Assembly: GCF_022288725.1 (NCBI RefSeq)
Contig: NZ_JAKNTA010000010.1
Location: 15,184 to 79,183 of the forward strand
Reading direction: 5' to 3'
DNA length: 64,000 nt
Source: Kitasatospora sp. A2-31
GTDB taxonomy: Bacteria > Actinomycetota > Actinomycetes > Streptomycetales > Streptomycetaceae
The notes under the pieces were generated by a model that was not told the origin of the DNA, made no database searches, and worked only from the letters and a program-made list of their open reading frames with translations. The position numbers and the translations under genes were made by a program. Shown piece after piece: positions 33,587-41,931 of the stretch (its first letter is position 1; each line of letters begins with the position of its first letter).

Positions 33587-34735
33587 GTGACCAGTACCAG
33601 CGGACAACCATCACACCCTGTTCACGGGGGGAGGACCACCAGCTGGCCGGCGAAGGTCTTCGCGCTCGACCCCGCGGGGATCAACTGGCCGCGGGCCGTG
33701 ATGTTCCTGGACGTCGCACTGGTGCCGCTCGTCGTCTTCTGGGCGATCGGGTACGAGCAGTACCTGCTCAGCGCACTCTTCGGGCTCCTGTTCGCGGCAC
33801 TGGAGGACCCGGGCGGCGGCCACGGGAGGCGTGCCTGGCACCTGGCCCTCTTCGGCCTGATCGGCGCGGGCGTGACCGCGCTGGGATTCGGCATCGGCGG
33901 ACAGGCCTGGGGCTGGATGGCGCTGACGGCCTTCGTGGTCACCCTGGCGGCCGGCCTGATGGCCGCGTTCGGCGTCCGAAGATTCGTGAACGCCCTGCTC
34001 CTCAACATCTGGTTCATCATCGCCCTCGCCCTCGGCTACAGCTTCCACCACTCCGCCCACATCACCAGCTACATCTGGGCCCAGGCGGTCGCGTGGGCCG
34101 GAGGGTCGGCGCTGTGGATCCTGATCACGTTCATCGGATGGCTGATCCACGGGCGCCGGGACCGGCCCCAGCCGGTCGCGGAGCTCCCCGGCGACACCAC
34201 GCGGCGGAAACTGACCGCGCCGATGATCATGTTCGCGGTGATCCGCGCCCTGGTCATGTTCGCCACCGTCGCCCTCGCGTTCGGACTCAACCTGGACCAC
34301 GGCCTGTGGATGCCGATCGCGGCCATGGTCGCCATGAAGCCCAGCCTGGAACAGAGCACCGTCGTCGCCGCCCAGCGCCTCGCCGGCGCCCTGATCGGCG
34401 CCGTCACGGCCGCGCTGGTTCTGCTGATCCCCACCAGTGAACACGGACTCAGACTGTTCGCGGTCACCCGGGGACTCGAAGTGGTCGCGCTCATCCTGTT
34501 CATGCACGGCGCGGCCATCCGCTTCTGGAACTACGCCTACTACTGCGCAGCCATCGCCGCGGCCGTCCTCATCCTGCTGGACCTCCCACAACCCTCCGAC
34601 TACGCCGCCGAGGGCTACCGGGTGCTGTGGACGCTGTGCGGCGCCGGACTCGGCGTCCTCGTCATGCTGCTCGCCGGCCTGCTCGGCAAACGCGCCGCGC
34701 ACCGTACCGCCAAGGCTTCACCGCACCCCGCCTGA
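33587..34735 (+). CDS. FUSC-family membrane protein
   Basis: 382 aa from GTG. Two blocks of hydrophobic helices (residues about 30-185 and 215-370) separated by a polar loop (HGRRDRPQPVAELPGDTTRRK). The second block has the family signature WMPIAAMVAMKPSLEQSTVVAAQRLAGALIGA. FUSC proteins resemble aromatic-acid/fusaric acid exporters of the AaeB type. Lacking an obvious membrane-fusion partner here, its substrate is unknown. Confidence 0.8.
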   Translation: MTSTSGQPSHPVHGGRTTSWPAKVFALDPAGINWPRAVMFLDVALVPLVVFWAIGYEQYLLSALFGLLFAALEDPGGGHGRRAWHLALFGLIGAGVTALGFGIGGQAWGWMALTAFVVTLAAGLMAAFGVRRFVNALLLNIWFIIALALGYSFHHSAHITSYIWAQAVAWAGGSALWILITFIGWLIHGRRDRPQPVAELPGDTTRRKLTAPMIMFAVIRALVMFATVALAFGLNLDHGLWMPIAAMVAMKPSLEQSTVVAAQRLAGALIGAVTAALVLLIPTSEHGLRLFAVTRGLEVVALILFMHGAAIRFWNYAYYCAAIAAAVLILLDLPQPSDYAAEGYRVLWTLCGAGLGVLVMLLAGLLGKRAAHRTAKASPHPA

Positions 34736-34905
34736 TTCGCCGGGGACTTCGAGACGGCCGCAATTCGATCCGTGGGGACCCGGGGGCGTCACGGTCAGCG
34801 AGGGCGACCTGGCCGTGCAGGCCGAGCAGTACCCGCCGGCGAGCGATCCCGCACCCCCGGTGTCACGCTGGGTTCACGCAGTCTCTACGGAAGGAAGTCA
34901 CCGCC

Positions 34906-35703
34906 GTGATCACCACGGAGTTCGTCCCCGGTTCCCCCTGCTGGCTCGACCTCGGCGCCCCCGACGTCTCCGCCGCCGCGGCCTTCTACAGCGCCGTGCT
35001 CGGCTGGGAGTACGAATCCATGGGCGAGGGGGAGGAGATGGAGGGGGGCATGTTCCGCAAGGACGGCAAGATCGTCGCCGGCCTCGGCAAGCTCACCGAG
35101 GAAGGCGCGCGCTCGGCCTGGATGATCTACTACAGCGTCGCCGACGCGGACGCCACGACGCGGGCCGTGGAGAGCGCCGGCGGCACGGTGCGGGTGGCGC
35201 CGACGGACCTCGACGGCTGGGGCCGGATGGCGCAGTACAGCGACCCGCTGGGCGGCCAGTTCGCCGTCTGGCAGCCGGGCACGAGCAAGGGCGTCGACCT
35301 GGTGGACGAGCCCGGATCGCTGTCCTGGACCGAGCTGTACACGAGCGACGCGGCGGCCGCCAAGGCCTTCTACGGCGGTGTCTTCGACTGGCGCTTCAGC
35401 GACATGGAGCTGCCGGGCGGCGGGGGCTCGTACACCCTCATCACCCCCGCCGGGCTGCCCGAGGAGCGCATGCAGGGCGGGCTCATGGAACTCCCCGAGG
35501 AACACCTCGCCCTCACCGGCGGACGGCCGTACTGGCACCCGGTCTTCGCCGTCGCCGACTGCGACGCCGCGGTCGCGAGGGTGAGCGAGAACGGCGGCAG
35601 CGTGCAGATGGGGCCGGCGGACGTGGAGGGCGTCGGCCGGCTGGCCGTCTGTCTCGACCGGTCGAACGCGGACTTCGTCGTTCTCACTCCGGTCGAGGGC
35701 TGA
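34906..35703 (+). CDS. VOC-family protein (tandem glyoxalase/bleomycin-resistance domains)
   Basis: 265 aa from GTG 34906 with GGAAGGAAG upstream. Two tandem VOC domains: SPCWLDLGAPDVSAAAAFY to about residue 125, and LSWTELYTSDAAAAKAFY to the end. Typical of Streptomyces two-domain VOC proteins, which bind metals or small ligands; the role is not known. A GCCCGGG/CCCGGGC hairpin follows at 35720-35740. Confidence 0.85.
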   Translation: MITTEFVPGSPCWLDLGAPDVSAAAAFYSAVLGWEYESMGEGEEMEGGMFRKDGKIVAGLGKLTEEGARSAWMIYYSVADADATTRAVESAGGTVRVAPTDLDGWGRMAQYSDPLGGQFAVWQPGTSKGVDLVDEPGSLSWTELYTSDAAAAKAFYGGVFDWRFSDMELPGGGGSYTLITPAGLPEERMQGGLMELPEEHLALTGGRPYWHPVFAVADCDAAVARVSENGGSVQMGPADVEGVGRLAVCLDRSNADFVVLTPVEG

Positions 35704-35792
35704 GCCCGGCGCGTCGGGAGCCCGGGTCGGCGGCCCGGGCCGGTCGCCCCCCTTCGCCGGGAGGCGTGGGGGGTCAACGGAAGGGGAATCCC

Positions 35793-36638
35793 GTGTCACG
35801 CATCAGGACCCTCGCCACGGGCATGGGACTGGTCGAGTCGCCTCGATGGCACCAGGGCCGCCTCTACGTGTCCGACTGGACCGCCGGTGAGGTGTGTGCG
35901 GTGGGCCTCGACGGCACGGTGGAGGTCGTCGCGTCGGTGGCGTCGCTCCCCCTGTGCACGGCCTGGTCCCCCGACGGCCGGATGACCATCGTGGACTCCG
36001 CCCGGTCACGGCTGCTGCGCCGCGAGCCGGACGGGACGCTCACCGTCCGGGCGGAACTCGGCGCGCTCGGTCACTGGTGGAACGACGTCGTCATCGACGG
36101 CCGCGGCAACACCTACGTCAACCGCATCGGGTTCGACATGCTCGCCGGCGAGCAGCCCGTGCCCGGCCACGTCACCCTCGTCACGCCGGACGGGACGGCC
36201 CGTGACGTCGCCGGTGGCCTCCTCTTCCCCAACGGCATGGCCGTCACGCCCGACGACTCGACCCTCGTCGTCGCCGACTCGTACGCCGGGCGTCTCGTCG
36301 CGTTCGACATCGGGCCGGACGGGAGCCTGTCCGAGGGCCGGCCGTGGGCGGAGCTCGGCGCCGACGCGCCCGACGGGATCTGCATCGACGCCGAGGGCGC
36401 GGTCTGGTACGCCACGGTGCCGGGCAGGCGCTGCGTGCGCGTCCGGCGGGGCGGCGAGGTGCTGGAGACCGTGGAGCTGGACCGGGGCGGGTTCTCCTGC
36501 ACGCTCGGCGGCCCGGACGGCCGCACCCTGTTCGTCGCGGCCGCCGAGTGGCTCGGCCCCGGAGCGGAACCCGTTCGCCCCGGGAGCGGTCGCGTCCTCG
36601 CCGTCGAGGTGGGCGTCCCGGGCGCCGGGCGGCCGTGA
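35793..36638 (+). CDS. SMP-30/gluconolactonase-family protein
   Basis: 281 aa from GTG 35793 with GGAAGGGG upstream. Six-bladed propeller motifs: metal-binding Glu in GLVESPRWHQGRLYVSDW, Asn in WNDVVIDGRGNTYVNRIGF, LFPNGMAVTPDDSTLVVADSYAGRL, and APDGICIDAEGAVWYATVPGRRCVRV. The metal ligands of the lactonase family (Glu, Asn, Asp) are present. It probably hydrolyses a sugar lactone or similar ester in the cytosol. Confidence 0.88.
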   Translation: MSRIRTLATGMGLVESPRWHQGRLYVSDWTAGEVCAVGLDGTVEVVASVASLPLCTAWSPDGRMTIVDSARSRLLRREPDGTLTVRAELGALGHWWNDVVIDGRGNTYVNRIGFDMLAGEQPVPGHVTLVTPDGTARDVAGGLLFPNGMAVTPDDSTLVVADSYAGRLVAFDIGPDGSLSEGRPWAELGADAPDGICIDAEGAVWYATVPGRRCVRVRRGGEVLETVELDRGGFSCTLGGPDGRTLFVAAAEWLGPGAEPVRPGSGRVLAVEVGVPGAGRP

Positions 36639-36650
36639 CCGGCGCAGCGG

Positions 36651-36688
36651 CCCGCCGCGGTCGGGGCCTGCTCCCGCCCCGCGGCGGG
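36651..36688. terminator. Bidirectional hairpin terminator
   Basis: CCCGCCGCGG (36651-36660) pairs with CCGCGGCGGG (36679-36688) between the convergent SMP-30 and pstS genes. Confidence 0.7.
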
Positions 36689-36707
36689 AACGGGGCCGGC
36701 GGATGCG

Positions 36708-37833
36708 TCAGGAGAGCTGCGGGATCACGGTCTTGACCTTGCCGGTGATCTCGGCGGGCAGGGGGACGTAGCCCTTCTGGCCGATGGCCTGCTGGGCCTC
36801 GTCGCTGATGGTGTAGGTCAGGAAGGACTTGAGCGCGGGCAGACTGGCGGGCTTGTTGCCCTTGTCGCAGACGATCTCGTAGGTGACCAGGACGATCGGG
36901 TAGGCGCCCTCCTCCTTGGTCGCGTAGTCGAGGTTCAGGGTGAGGTCGCTTCCGGTGCCGACGACCTGGGCCTTCGCGAAGGTGTTGGCGGCGTTGGCGG
37001 CGGTGGCGTCGACCGGCTGGGAGGCGCCGGTGGCGACGGCGGCGCTCTTGAGGTTGTTGGTCTGCGCGAACGAGAGCTCGACGTAGCCGATGGAGTTGTC
37101 GACCTGCTTGACCTGGGCGGCCACGCCGGCGCTGCCGTTGGCCGACTGGCCGCCCTTGCCGGCCCAGGTCTTGCTCGGCGGGTACGGCCAGGCGCCGCCT
37201 GACGTGGCGGCGAGGTAGGCGGTGAGGTTGGCGGTGGTGCCGGAGTCGTCCGAGCGGTGCAGTGCCTGGATCTCGGCGTCCGGCAGCTTGGCACCCGGGT
37301 TCAGGGCGGCGATCGCCGGGTCGTTCCACTTCGTGATCTGCGAGTCGAAGATCTTGGCGATGGTGGGACCGTCGAGGACGAGCCTGTCGACGCCCTCCAC
37401 GTTGAAGACGATCGAGACCAGGCCCGCCACCATCGGCAGGTCGATGCCCTGGCCGCCGGTGCAGACCGCCTTGGTGGCGTCGACCTCCTCCGGCTTCAGC
37501 GCCGAGTCGGATCCGGCGAACGCCACCTTGCCCTGGATGAACTGCTGCACACCGGCGCCGGAACCGCCACCGCCGTAGTTGACGGTGATCGCCGGACAGG
37601 CGGCGCTGAAGGCGTTCTTCCAGATGTCCATGGCATTGGCCTGTGCGGTCGAGCCCGCGCCCAGCAGCTGCCCGGACCCGTCGCAGGCGATGGCGGCGGG
37701 TCCGCTGGAGGGGGGCCGGTTCGGTCGCGGTCTCGGCGCCGGACCCGCAGCCCGACCCCGCCAGCACGAGGACAGCCACGGTGGCGGCACGGACCGGGGT
37801 CCGGTGGCGGGGCGAGGCAGCCTGGGCAGGCAT
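36708..37833 (-). pseudogene. pstS: Phosphate ABC transporter substrate-binding lipoprotein, frameshifted
   Basis: The N-terminus from ATG 37833 (MPAQAASPRHRTPVRAATV) carries a lipoprotein signal with lipobox LAGSGC. The mature PstS lies in the next frame: DGSGQLLGAGSTAQANAMD, NYGGGGSGAGVQQFIQG, FAGSDSALKPEEV, HRSDDSGTTANLTAYL. The frames join if one G is removed from the G6 run at 37710-37715. As written the exported protein is not made from the normal start. No pstCAB genes are beside it. PstS binds inorganic phosphate outside the membrane for PstCAB. Confidence 0.85.
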
Positions 37834-38172
37834 CGGGGTCTCCTGGACGACGATCAGCGGGTGACCCGGCCAATATCGGCCGCGGCACGGCGCTACCGCC
37901 CTGCGACATGCCGCGGACCGGACCGGGACCACGCCGACGGCGGTCCGGCGCAGCGGCCACGGATGGTCCAACCGGCCTTCATTCACCTGGAAGCAAGGTC
38001 GGGTTCACGGTCCGGTCAGGGGGCGGGCCCTGCCGCGCCGGTGCCGGGCGCCCCCGGACCACCCGGCGCCGGACCGGGCGCAGGCCTACGCCGGCGGCCG
38101 GCCGCCGCGAGGCGCACCTCGGCGCCGCTGCCGGTCGTCACCGCCGCAGGCCGGGGGTGCACTCCCCAGCTG
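37834..38172. other. Intergenic region between pstS and the lanthipeptide promoter
   Basis: It contains the palindrome CGGCCAATATCGGCCG near 37869 and, further up, TTCACC (37982) and TTCAC (38004) spaced 22 bp, a weak PHO-box-like pair that would be 150-170 bp from the pstS start. No gene is convincing. Confidence 0.35.
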
Positions 38173-38199
38173 TGCACATCATTTCTCCACAGATGTGCA
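38173..38199. promoter_or_regulatory. Inverted repeat upstream of the lanthipeptide promoter
   Basis: TGCACATC (38173-38180) and GATGTGCA (38192-38199) are perfect 8-bp arms around an 11-bp AT-richer centre, 31 bp before the -35 box. It is a good candidate binding site for a dimeric regulator. No regulator gene is next to it. Confidence 0.5.
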
Positions 38200-38229
38200 A
38201 ACGGGGTGAAGTTTATGAGTACTGACCTC

Positions 38230-38258
38230 TTGTCAGACCAATCATTCCTACCTACCGT
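38230..38258 (+). promoter_or_regulatory. Probable promoter of the lanthipeptide operon
   Basis: TTGTCA (38230-38235), 17 bp, TACCGT (38253-38258). Transcription would begin near 38265, leaving about 89 bases of leader before the precursor ATG. The spacing is optimal for a housekeeping sigma factor. Confidence 0.5.
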
Positions 38259-38353
38259 CATGGTCAGGACTCCGGCCCCGTCGGGCCCGGTGGTTCCGCG
38301 ACGGCCGCAACCCGCGCCGTCGCCGGACGCACGACAAGACCTGGAGGCGTCAC

Positions 38354-38521
38354 ATGCCCGCAGCCCTGCTCGAAGAGGTCCGCGACGCTGGCCCGCTCGC
38401 GATCGACGACGAGGCCATCGTGTTCGAGGACGACGACCGCGGCGACCACGACGCGACGGCCTGTCTGGCGGACCCGTGGGTGACCGCGACCACCCACTAC
38501 GCCTGCGACTTCAACTCCTGA
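38354..38521 (+). CDS. lanA: Class IV lanthipeptide precursor
   Basis: 55 aa with GGAGG 8 bp before the ATG. The leader is acidic and helical (PAALLEEVRDAGPLAIDDEA, then VFEDDD), with a LLEEV motif like class III/IV leaders. The C-terminal 23 residues are rich in modifiable residues: DATACLADPWVTA then TTHYACDFNS, with Cys37, Cys51, Thr35, 44, 46, 47 and Ser55. Likely rings join Cys51 to dehydrated Thr47 or Thr46, and perhaps Cys37 to Thr35. The stop is 2 bp before the LanL start. The core boundary is inferred; no dedicated protease or exporter gene is adjacent. Confidence 0.85.
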   Translation: MPAALLEEVRDAGPLAIDDEAIVFEDDDRGDHDATACLADPWVTATTHYACDFNS

Positions 38522-38523
38522 CG

Positions 38524-41136
38524 GTGACCGAGTCCATCGCCGGCCGCAGCGGATGGTCCGACGAGACCTGGTCGTACCTGAACGATCCGCGGATGCCGGC
38601 GATGGACCACGGCTGGAAGCTCCACGTCTCGGCCCGGCCCGGCGAACTCGACGCCGTGATCGCCCTCGTCCTGCCGGTGCTGTCGCGCCACGTGTGCCAC
38701 GCGAAGTGGGCCCGGAGTCCGGAGACCCTGCGCGAGATCAACTCCGGTGCGTCGAGTGCGGCTGTCGTCGGAAAGGCCGTCACGCTGTACCCGGCACCCG
38801 GTACCGTCGTCGCCCTGGCCGACGAACTCGTCGCCGTGCTGCGCGACCGGGAGGGTCCGCCGATCGTCAGCGACCGCCGGGTCGACCCGCACGCCCCCGT
38901 CTACTACCGCTACGGGCCCTTCACCGGCGACTACCGGACCGGCCGCAGCGGGCGGCTGGAGTCGGTCATGGTGGGCCCGGACGGCCGGGCCTTCGACGGC
39001 CTGGCCGGCGGTTCGTACCGGTGCCCGCCCTGGGCCGAGGACCCCTTCCGGAACCGGCCGGGGAACGCCGCCCGTCCTCCGCAGGGTCCCGCCGGACTCG
39101 GCGGCGGCCGCTACCGGGTCACCGGCGGCATCGCCCGCAAGCCGCAGGGCAACGTCTACCGCGCGGTCGACCGGACCACCGGGCTGGCGGTGGTCGTCAA
39201 GCAGGCGCGGGCCTTCGTGGCGGAGGACGAGTCCGGCGCCGACACCCGGGACCGGCTGCGCAACGAGCGGAAGGTCCTCGCCGCGCTCGACACCGTCCCC
39301 GGTGTGCCCCGTGCACTCGACTACTTCCGGCACCGCTCGGACGAGTACCTGGTGATCACCAGCTGCGGCGACCGGGACCTGCGGCGGGAGGTCCAGGAGA
39401 ACGGCCCCTACCAGGGCGGCGGCGCCCGGCGGACGCGCACGCTCACCGATCTGGCCGCGCAGCTGCTCCGCGTCCTGGACGGCATCCACCGCCGGGGCGT
39501 GGTCTTCCGTGACCTCAAGCCCGACAACGTCGTGCTCGACGCCGCCGACCGGTGCCACGTGATCGACTACGGGATCAGCGCGCTGGACGGCAGCGGCCCG
39601 GACGGCTCCACCCCCGGCTACAGCGACCCGGTCCGCCGCCGCACCGGACCGGCCGAGCCCGCCGACGACTACTACGCCCTCGGCATGACCCTCTGCTTCG
39701 CCGCCACCGGCATGGATCCGGTGATCGTCGACACCGACACCGCCGTCAACCGGGACCGCACCCTCGCCGGTCTGTCCTGGGCCCTGCCCGGCGACGAACA
39801 CCGGTGGATCCGGGCCGTCATCGGCGAGTTGACGAGCCTCGATCCGGCCGTGCGGACCGCGGGCGCCGACCGGCTCCGCACCGGAGCGGCCGCTGAAGCC
39901 GGGACGGCCGGAGCGGCCGGAGCGGCTGTTGAAGCCGGGACGGCCGGAACGACCCGCGCATCCCTGGCGTCGCGGGGGCCCGACCGGGTCCGGTTCGACG
40001 GCGGCCTGCTCGACGAGGTCATCGAGCACACGGCCGCGTTCTGCGTCGACGAGGCCCGCCGGATCGCCGACCGCGGGCTCACCGCCCGCGCGGCCGTCCC
40101 GACGCCGGTCGACGTCTACGGCGGAAGCTCCGGGCTCGGCCTGGAACTCCTCCACCACCTCCACCGGAGCGGGGTGCGCGAAGCCGTGGACGCCCTGGCG
40201 CGGTGGACCGCGGGCCAGTCCAGGACCCTCTCGCCGGGCTTCTACTCCGGCCGCACCGGCGTCGAGCTCTTCCTCGCCGAGGCCGGCGCGGCACCGGGGC
40301 CCGCCGACGCGGCCCCGGGAGATCACCCGGCGCTGCCCACCCGCGGGCCCGGCGGCGGGCCACCGGAAGCAGACCTGATCGAGGGCGTCGCCGGTATCGG
40401 CATCGGCCGCCTGCTGCTCGCCCGGCGCGCCGCCGCCCACGGCGACGGCCCGCGCGCCGACCGGCACCTCGCCGTCGCCGCCGCGTGCGACCGGATGCTG
40501 GCGTCCGGCGCCGCCCGCCTGACGCCCGCCGCCGACAGGACCGGCAACGCCGCGCTGAGCGAAGGCCTCGCCCACGGCGACGCGGGTGTCGCGTACTTCC
40601 TGGTGGAGTACGCGGCCACGACCGGCGACCCCGCCGCCGTCACCAGGGCCGAACGCGCCTGCGCCGGCCTCGCCGCCCTCACCCCGGGCATCGTCGCGGC
40701 CGCGACCCGCCCGGGAGCGACCCGCCGCTACGGCTCGTGGTGCCGGGGCCTGGCCGGGATCGGGGCGGTGCTCGTCCGGGCAGCCGACCGCCTCGGCGAA
40801 CCGGAGTACCTCGCCCTCGCCCGGGAGGCGGCCCGCACCTGCGCCGCGCTGGCGCCGCGGATGCCGCTGGTCACCCAGTGCTGCGGCCTGTCCGGCGTCG
40901 GCGAGCTGATGGTGGACGTGGCCGGGGCGTCCGGTTCCGAGGAGTTCTGGGACGCCGCCGAGACCGTCGCCGCGATCATCCTGAGCCGCAGCGGCGGCAC
41001 CGCCTCCCGCCCGGTGTTCCCCGACACCGGTCTGACCCGGCCGAGCGCCACCTGGGCCGGCGGCTCCGCCGGCGTGCTGGGCTTCCTCCGACGGCTGCAC
41101 GACCGGGGCGGCGATCGCCTGGGCCTCATCGGCTGA
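38524..41136 (+). CDS. lanL: Class IV lanthipeptide synthetase LanL
   Basis: 870 aa from GTG 38524. N-terminal phospho-Ser/Thr lyase region (WKLHVSA at 31-37, HAKW at 59-62). Ser/Thr kinase domain: Lys226 in VVVKQA, catalytic loop FRDLKPDNVV (Asp330), DFG-equivalent IDYG (Asp348). C-terminal LanC-like cyclase from about 500: GLAHGDAG (His684), GSWCRGLAG (Cys740), TQCCGLSG (Cys786, Cys787). The zinc-ligand cysteines separate it from class III LanKC enzymes. It phosphorylates then eliminates Ser/Thr and forms thioether rings in the precursor. A Gly/Ala-rich linker (about 455-480) joins kinase and cyclase. Confidence 0.9.
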   Translation: MTESIAGRSGWSDETWSYLNDPRMPAMDHGWKLHVSARPGELDAVIALVLPVLSRHVCHAKWARSPETLREINSGASSAAVVGKAVTLYPAPGTVVALADELVAVLRDREGPPIVSDRRVDPHAPVYYRYGPFTGDYRTGRSGRLESVMVGPDGRAFDGLAGGSYRCPPWAEDPFRNRPGNAARPPQGPAGLGGGRYRVTGGIARKPQGNVYRAVDRTTGLAVVVKQARAFVAEDESGADTRDRLRNERKVLAALDTVPGVPRALDYFRHRSDEYLVITSCGDRDLRREVQENGPYQGGGARRTRTLTDLAAQLLRVLDGIHRRGVVFRDLKPDNVVLDAADRCHVIDYGISALDGSGPDGSTPGYSDPVRRRTGPAEPADDYYALGMTLCFAATGMDPVIVDTDTAVNRDRTLAGLSWALPGDEHRWIRAVIGELTSLDPAVRTAGADRLRTGAAAEAGTAGAAGAAVEAGTAGTTRASLASRGPDRVRFDGGLLDEVIEHTAAFCVDEARRIADRGLTARAAVPTPVDVYGGSSGLGLELLHHLHRSGVREAVDALARWTAGQSRTLSPGFYSGRTGVELFLAEAGAAPGPADAAPGDHPALPTRGPGGGPPEADLIEGVAGIGIGRLLLARRAAAHGDGPRADRHLAVAAACDRMLASGAARLTPAADRTGNAALSEGLAHGDAGVAYFLVEYAATTGDPAAVTRAERACAGLAALTPGIVAAATRPGATRRYGSWCRGLAGIGAVLVRAADRLGEPEYLALAREAARTCAALAPRMPLVTQCCGLSGVGELMVDVAGASGSEEFWDAAETVAAIILSRSGGTASRPVFPDTGLTRPSATWAGGSAGVLGFLRRLHDRGGDRLGLIG

Positions 41137-41274
41137 CCGGCACCGGCCGTCCGCGACCGCCGTCTCCACCGGCAACCGCCACGACGGACCGTGGGCGGAC
41201 CGCCGGCCGCCCGGGACCTCCACTCCCCGACCACCGGCACCAGGACCGCACCACCTGCACCAGGACGCACGACG

Positions 41275-41303
41275 TTGATCATTTCCCGGGCGGCTCCTAG
41301 ACT
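41275..41303 (+). promoter_or_regulatory. Promoter of the 41312 gene (leaderless)
   Basis: TTGATC (41275-41280), 17 bp, TAGACT (41298-41303), then 8 bp to the ATG. This is a near-consensus housekeeping promoter giving a leaderless mRNA, so the gene is not part of the lanthipeptide transcript. Confidence 0.6.
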
Positions 41304-41311
41304 CCGCGGCC

Positions 41312-41809
41312 ATGACGAAACACAGCCGCCCTACCGCGGCGCTGGTGTGGCTGGTCGTGGCGGCCGCGGTGTTCGGCGGGGCGTGGGTGACGACCGGCGC
41401 GTTCACCGGGTGCACGCTGCGGGATGCCCGCCTCGCCGACGACCTGGCCGCGGACCCGATCCTGAACGAGGCGCGGCCCGGGACCACCCGGACCGGCGAC
41501 CTCTACTCCGGGTGCGACGAAGACGACGGTTTCGCCTACGCGGGCCGGGACTTCGACCACCCGGGCTCCCGGGAGGACGTCATCGCCTCCGTCCGGTCCA
41601 CCGCGGCCGGGAGCGGCTGGCTGCCGGAGGAGCCCGAATCCCCGGCGAGCAGGTCGCTGTGCTTCACCCGCACCCGGGACGGCCTGACCGTCCACCTCTC
41701 GCTGTCCTTCGCCGACGCGCACGCCGCCGGCGGCGCCCTGCAGCCCGTGCCGGAGGGCGAGCACACCCTCGAACTCACCGCCAGTCACGACGGCGCCGCC
41801 TGGTGCTGA
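41312..41809 (+). CDS. Membrane-anchored or secreted hypothetical protein
   Basis: 165 aa. One N-terminal hydrophobic segment (TAALVWLVVAAAVFGGAWV) is followed by an outside domain with four Cys (GCTLRD, SGCDEDD, SLCFTR, terminal AWC). Transcribed from its own leaderless promoter just after the lanthipeptide locus and convergent with the MoxR operon. No family is recognised; any link to lanthipeptide immunity is speculation. Confidence 0.7.
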   Translation: MTKHSRPTAALVWLVVAAAVFGGAWVTTGAFTGCTLRDARLADDLAADPILNEARPGTTRTGDLYSGCDEDDGFAYAGRDFDHPGSREDVIASVRSTAAGSGWLPEEPESPASRSLCFTRTRDGLTVHLSLSFADAHAAGGALQPVPEGEHTLELTASHDGAAWC

Positions 41810-41931
41810 CCTCGTCGTAGCGCCGCCGGGGCCGGCTCTCCCGGCCCGCGGCGGCACGCGACCACGGCGCGCCCGTCCCGGCTCCGCCCCGGCTGGGCGG
41901 GGACGTCGCCGCCGCCGTCGACCGGCCGCCG

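Noticed and set aside
37978..38012. PHO box controlling pstS
   Set aside because: Only two weak TTCAC cores at 22-bp spacing, 150 bp or more from the start; not strong enough to list as a site.
38497..41487. 996-codon minus-strand open frame opposite LanL
   Set aside because: Low-complexity composition without motifs, while the plus strand carries all LanL motifs.
41312..41809. Lanthipeptide immunity or transport gene
   Set aside because: It has its own leaderless promoter and no transporter or immunity motif; adjacency alone is not evidence.
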